In this document: positions 6,799-9,968 of the stretch, piece by piece
How positions within the stretch are numbered: position 1 is the first letter of the stretch
How the letters are laid out: each line of letters opens with the position of its first letter
Source: JANYGA01 sp043743145
Lineage (GTDB): Bacteria > Vulcanimicrobiota > Vulcanimicrobiia > Vulcanimicrobiales > Vulcanimicrobiaceae
Length of the DNA stretch: 9,968 bases
Assembly (NCBI GenBank): GCA_043743145.1
Contig: JAYTXC010000179.1
Span: 1 to 9,968, forward strand
Direction: 5' to 3'
Notes under the pieces: generated by a model
Told to the model about the DNA's origin: nothing
Seen by the model: the letters and a program-made list of their open reading frames with translations, nothing else
Databases searched by the model: none
Position numbers and translations under genes: made by a program

Positions 6799-8079
6799 TT
6801 GACGTCAAGGATATCGAACCCGATCGTCCCCGACTTGCGGTTCGGATTCGCGCCCCTCCCCGAAGCCTTCCCGGGATACGACCCTGCGGGCGACGCGCGG
6901 GCGCTCGTACCCGCCGGTTTTGCCTCGCCCGCGCTCGCACCCGTGCCCGGTCGGCTGCTGCGGGGATCGCTCGGGGTAGGGCAGCGTTTCTTCGTGCGGA
7001 TACCCGATGCGTGGAACGGGAAGCTCGTGGTTTGCGGCACGCCCGCGATGCGGAGCGAACACGCGAACGACCTCACCATCGGGGAATGGCTTCTCGCGCG
7101 TGGATACGCGATCGCCTCGAGCAACAAGGGCATTCCGTACAATGCGGTCGTCGAAGCCTGGTCACAGACGCCGAACGCGGCGCGCGCGTATCGCGTGCCC
7201 TTTCCCTTCGGTGAGGCGGCCCCGGGCGAGACGGCGATCCGCTTCGGCGCGCTCGACCCCGTCGTGGTGCCGGTCCGCGCATGGCAGGACGATTTGCCTT
7301 TCCTCGTTCGGGCCGCACGCGATCTCGTGCGCGGGGCGACCGGCCGTGGACCGACGCGCACCTACGCGGTCGGCCTCTCGATCGGTGGCGGTCAGGTTCG
7401 CGCGCTCCTCGAACGCGAGCCCGATCTCGTCGATGGCGGCCTGGAATGGGCGAGCGTCTACTGGCATCCCGAGCAAAATATTCTCACGACGCTGCCGCCA
7501 TTTCTCGCGGCGATGGCGCCCTACGTCGCGAGCGGCTTTGCCGATCGCGACGCGCACGATGCGATCGTCGCCGCGGGTTATCCGCCCGATCGACTCCAGG
7601 ATGCCCCGCGTCTGCGCTCGCTCTGGGACGCGTATTATTCGGCGTTGCCGCCGTTTTACGCGGACCTCACGACCTTCGCGTTCGCGCGGCTGCTCGACCC
7701 CGAAGCCGGAGAACTCGCCTCACTCGCGGCACGCGCCGATTACCGGCTTTCATCGATGGCGCGAGCGAATATTGCGGCGTTCGCGCACACGGGAAAGATC
7801 GAGAAACCGCTGATCGGCATCGCCGGTGACGCCGACGTTTTTATCACGCCGCGCCACAACTTCGATGCGTATGTCGACGCTGTGTGCGCCGCCGGTCGTG
7901 GCGATCGCTATTGGCCGACGCTCGTTGCAGGCGGGACACACGTTGACGGCTTCGCCGCATTTGGCTGGAATCTCCAACCGATGCTGCCCTTTGTATGGCG
8001 CGGTTTCGAAACGCTTATCGCGATCGTCGAAGAGGGCGCGCGTCCTCCAGGCGCGGGGGTCATTACGCGCGTTCACTAA
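6799..8079 (+). CDS. Alpha/beta-hydrolase of unknown substrate, TTG start
   Basis: The 426-residue product is an alpha/beta-hydrolase. The nucleophile elbow is GLSIGGG with S194. The acid is probably D344 or D346 (GDADVF) and the base H381 (GGTHVDG). The early segment FVRIPDAWNGKLVV with ARGYAIASSNKG resembles that of tannase-like and other esterases, but the substrate cannot be assigned. No signal peptide or membrane segment is seen, so it is probably cytoplasmic. TTG 6799 was chosen because GGAG (6788-6791) lies 7 bases upstream; the earlier ATG at 6577 would add 74 residues of Arg/Ser/Pro-rich sequence with no family look. TTG 6835 is another possibility. A link to phaC (for example cleavage of hydroxyalkanoate esters or oligomers) is only suggested by proximity; rpsT on the other strand separates them. 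The 3' end converges on the cytochrome gene with a 20-base gap. Confidence 0.85.
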   Translation: MTSRISNPIVPDLRFGFAPLPEAFPGYDPAGDARALVPAGFASPALAPVPGRLLRGSLGVGQRFFVRIPDAWNGKLVVCGTPAMRSEHANDLTIGEWLLARGYAIASSNKGIPYNAVVEAWSQTPNAARAYRVPFPFGEAAPGETAIRFGALDPVVVPVRAWQDDLPFLVRAARDLVRGATGRGPTRTYAVGLSIGGGQVRALLEREPDLVDGGLEWASVYWHPEQNILTTLPPFLAAMAPYVASGFADRDAHDAIVAAGYPPDRLQDAPRLRSLWDAYYSALPPFYADLTTFAFARLLDPEAGELASLAARADYRLSSMARANIAAFAHTGKIEKPLIGIAGDADVFITPRHNFDAYVDAVCAAGRGDRYWPTLVAGGTHVDGFAAFGWNLQPMLPFVWRGFETLIAIVEEGARPPGAGVITRVH

Positions 8080-8090
8080 TGCCGTGATCG

Positions 8091-8114
8091 GCGACGTCCC
8101 TATTGGAACGTCGC
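8091..8114. terminator. Hairpin at the junction of two convergent genes, possible terminator
   Basis: GCGACGT (8091-8097) pairs perfectly over 7 bp with ACGTCGC (8108-8114) around a 10-base loop; CC and GG in the loop could add two pairs with one bulged A. It lies 12 bases after the hydrolase stop and spans the last codons and TAG of the reverse-strand cytochrome gene. Being symmetrical, it could act in both directions. No T run follows on either strand, so it is not a classic intrinsic terminator; it may stabilise 3' ends or assist termination. Confidence 0.4.
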
Positions 8115-9809
8115 TCGAATGTATGCGGCGACCTGATCGACGTTCGTTTTCGAGAGTGGCGAAGGATAGAGCTTCGGCATAATACCGCGCGGGTGCACGA
8201 TCCGGTCGATCGTCGTCGCGAGCGGTTGACGGCTCGCGATGCCGTGCAGGCTCGGTCCGACGCCGCCGCCGCCCGTCGCACCGTGGCACGACGCGCAATT
8301 TGCAGCGAAGGCGACTTTGCCCGCGGCCATCGCTGCGACATCGACGGACGGCGCCGACGCAGCCGCAGGTGCGTTCGCAACGGCGGGCTTCGGATCGCGT
8401 GTCGAGGCGACGGCAATCGGAACGACGCTGGTCGAAGCGACCGTTGGCGTCGACGCGGTGGCCGATGTTGAAGCGGCCGATGACGCGACCGATGCCGCAT
8501 CGGTCGGTGTCGGCGACGCCGCGACCGCGACGGCAGAAGAAGGCACGGCACGACCTTTGCTAATTGGAATCGTGAGCCACAGCATGCCCTTGAACGTCGG
8601 CCCGCTCGATGCACCGCTCAGTGCTGAATTGGCACCGACGTTCGCTTCAACATATCCGTGAAGATACGCAATGCGTGGAACGTTAAAGGCCACATTGATC
8701 GCGTTCCCGTTTGTGACCGGCCCGCCGGCACCGCTGTCGTTGAAATCATGACGCAGACTTACCAGCATGCCGTTGCGAAAAAATGGTTGATAGATCTCGA
8801 AACTCGCACCGCGACTCGACGTCGCTCCGAGTGTCGTCCCGTCGGGACCGACGCCGGGATTGTTGTCGAATTGCGCCTGATAAATTGCGAGAAGCCCCGG
8901 TCGGCCGTGCTCGCCCGGATCGATTTGTGCGTAGATCGCGCCCGAGCGGTAGCGATCGATTCCGGAGTTCGTCGAAACGGGCGTCGATCCAAAACTCCCG
9001 AACGTCCCGAACTCATACGGTTTATTCGGTAAGGCATACGCAAGTTTCCATTGGAACGTTTTGTCGCCCGGGCTAAAATCCGTCGCGCCGTTGAGATCGG
9101 AACTTGCGAGGTAGTATCCGGCTTCGGCGTCGAGCGCATTGTGTACGTAGGCGATACGCGATCCCCAACGATTCCCGTAGGTCGCATTCCAATCGTGTTC
9201 GCCGACGACCGTTGCCGATGCCATCGGCCCGTCGAGATCGGCATTTTGGCTGTATGGCGACGGCGCCGCACTGAGAATTTTCCCGACGAAGAGATGGCCC
9301 TCGTGATTGAAGAGGTTGTTATACGTCAACCACAAGGTATCGACGCCACCGGCTTGATCCGAGGTCGTGATAAATTGTTGGGCGTGATACGTGAGATCGG
9401 GTGCCGCGTATCCGACGGCATGCAAGGCGAGATTGCCGAAGGAATAGCGCGGCGTTCCCGTCCCAGCGCCGGCAGTCGAATTATAGTTTAACGCTTCACC
9501 AATCCAGATCGGGAGCGCTTTCGCAAGCAGCTTTCGGTCGAGCGACGCATAGCCGGTTCGCTGAAGGTAACGCCCGTAGGCGTTGAGCGAGGGCACGATC
9601 GTGTGGCACGCGCTACATTGCAATCCGAGCGCCTGCGCGAACGGCGGCATCGCGACGGTCGGTTTCGGCGCAGAAAACATCCCCGGAATCAAAACGGCGA
9701 GGGCGCCGAAAAAACCGACGATACGCAGCGTGTGGTCTCGCGTTGCGCGCGTGCGTTCGGGGCGAAGACGCAGCGAATCGTTTTGGCGATGAAGCATTTT
9801 CTCGAACAT
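8100..9809 (-). CDS. Porin-like protein with two haem c motifs (porin-cytochrome c fusion)
   Basis: The 569-residue product has four parts. A charged N-terminus and hydrophobic segment (about 28-47) look like a signal peptide or anchor, possibly cut near residue 53. CSACH at 65-69 is a haem c attachment site in the context PPFAQALGLQCSACHTIVPSLN. Residues about 95-423 show alternating aromatic and polar segments resembling an outer-membrane beta-barrel. A low-complexity Ala/Ser/Thr/Pro/Val linker covers about 424-490. The C-terminal cytochrome c domain has CASCH at 505-509 and a likely axial Met ligand, M544 (RGIMPKL). Proteins with an N-terminal CxxCH before a barrel-like region are known from metal-reducing and soil bacteria, usually without function. 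Electron transfer at the outer membrane is the inferred role. ATG 9809 has GAGG 9 bases upstream; ATG 9797 is an alternative. No clear promoter is seen in 9810-9902. Confidence 0.88.
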   Translation of the reverse strand: MFEKMLHRQNDSLRLRPERTRATRDHTLRIVGFFGALAVLIPGMFSAPKPTVAMPPFAQALGLQCSACHTIVPSLNAYGRYLQRTGYASLDRKLLAKALPIWIGEALNYNSTAGAGTGTPRYSFGNLALHAVGYAAPDLTYHAQQFITTSDQAGGVDTLWLTYNNLFNHEGHLFVGKILSAAPSPYSQNADLDGPMASATVVGEHDWNATYGNRWGSRIAYVHNALDAEAGYYLASSDLNGATDFSPGDKTFQWKLAYALPNKPYEFGTFGSFGSTPVSTNSGIDRYRSGAIYAQIDPGEHGRPGLLAIYQAQFDNNPGVGPDGTTLGATSSRGASFEIYQPFFRNGMLVSLRHDFNDSGAGGPVTNGNAINVAFNVPRIAYLHGYVEANVGANSALSGASSGPTFKGMLWLTIPISKGRAVPSSAVAVAASPTPTDAASVASSAASTSATASTPTVASTSVVPIAVASTRDPKPAVANAPAAASAPSVDVAAMAAGKVAFAANCASCHGATGGGGVGPSLHGIASRQPLATTIDRIVHPRGIMPKLYPSPLSKTNVDQVAAYIRATFQ

Positions 9810-9902
9810 GCACAGGAGCCTCGGTTACCGGTGTGAAGTTCTTAGGAAGATCTATGTAAACAAGAGGCTCGCCGAACGCAGCGGTCGTTCGCCATGGTTG
9901 GG

Positions 9903-9968
9903 TCAGCCGGTCGTTCCGCGGTCGGTCGTGCGGTCGAGGATGGCGCGATAACTTTGATAGCGCGTCGT
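9903..9968 (-). CDS. Probable 3' end of a reverse-strand gene (partial, unidentified)
   Basis: Reading the minus strand from the right edge, 21 codons are open and end at TGA 9905-9903, giving TTRYQSYRAILDRTTDRGTTG. Third positions are mostly G or C (16 of 21 by my count), as in the neighbouring genes. It would lie about 93 bases upstream of the cytochrome gene on the same strand, so the two could be in tandem. A competing forward frame from ATG 9894 is also open to the edge but has poorer third-position bias. The fragment is too short to identify. Confidence 0.4.
   Translation of the reverse strand, partial: TTRYQSYRAILDRTTDRGTTG

Noticed and set aside
6510..7361. 283-residue minus-strand open frame running from inside the hydrolase to 6510
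   Set aside because: Its first two thirds are antisense to the alpha/beta-hydrolase and resemble no family; only the end was kept as a weak small-ORF candidate.
9832..9860. Promoter for the cytochrome gene based on TTTACA on the minus strand at 9860-9855
   Set aside because: The sequence 17 bases downstream (TTCACA) matches the -10 consensus at only two positions; no convincing promoter could be placed.
9880..9945. Repeated CGGTCG motifs near the right edge
   Set aside because: Copies are irregularly spaced and short, consistent with GC-rich composition and not with a defined repeat array.
9894..9968. Forward gene start at ATG 9894
   Set aside because: It is open to the edge, but third-position bias is poorer than in the opposing minus-strand frame and no Shine-Dalgarno was seen.

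Overview
The window is GC-rich chromosomal DNA from a bacterium that probably has an outer membrane, because it encodes a porin-like protein carrying haem c motifs. Codon use favours G or C at the third position, and long open frames antisense to the real genes are common. The lineage cannot be fixed from the sequence alone. A little-cultured group such as Eremiobacterota is possible, but that is an impression, not a result.

Bases 2-4368 hold a tightly packed forward gene string: the 3' end of aroC (chorismate synthase), aroK (shikimate kinase), aroB (3-dehydroquinate synthase) and priA (primosomal helicase). Each gene overlaps the next (CTGA, ATGA, then 32 bases), so they are very likely co-transcribed and translationally coupled. 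The three aro genes are shikimate-pathway steps; priA belongs to replication restart. A 46-base gap leads to phaC, a class I polyhydroxyalkanoate synthase with its Cys-Asp-His triad intact.

rpsT (ribosomal protein S20) is convergent with phaC and 7 bases away. It has a TTG start with a good ribosome-binding site, an extended -10 promoter, a leader hairpin, and a probable intrinsic terminator embedded in the 3' end of phaC. Upstream of rpsT lies about 360 bases with only weak coding candidates and a GC-rich inverted repeat.

Next comes a forward alpha/beta-hydrolase of unknown substrate, best started at a TTG codon. It converges on a reverse-strand gene for an unusual protein: an N-terminal haem c motif, a beta-barrel-like middle, an Ala/Ser/Thr/Pro linker and a C-terminal cytochrome c domain. 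A hairpin spans the junction of these two genes. The right edge probably contains the last 21 codons of another reverse-strand gene.

No mobile element, CRISPR array, tRNA or rRNA was seen. The most notable items are the dihaem porin-cytochrome fusion, the CTG start of aroK, and the rpsT control signals, including the terminator that pairs well only on the rpsT strand.
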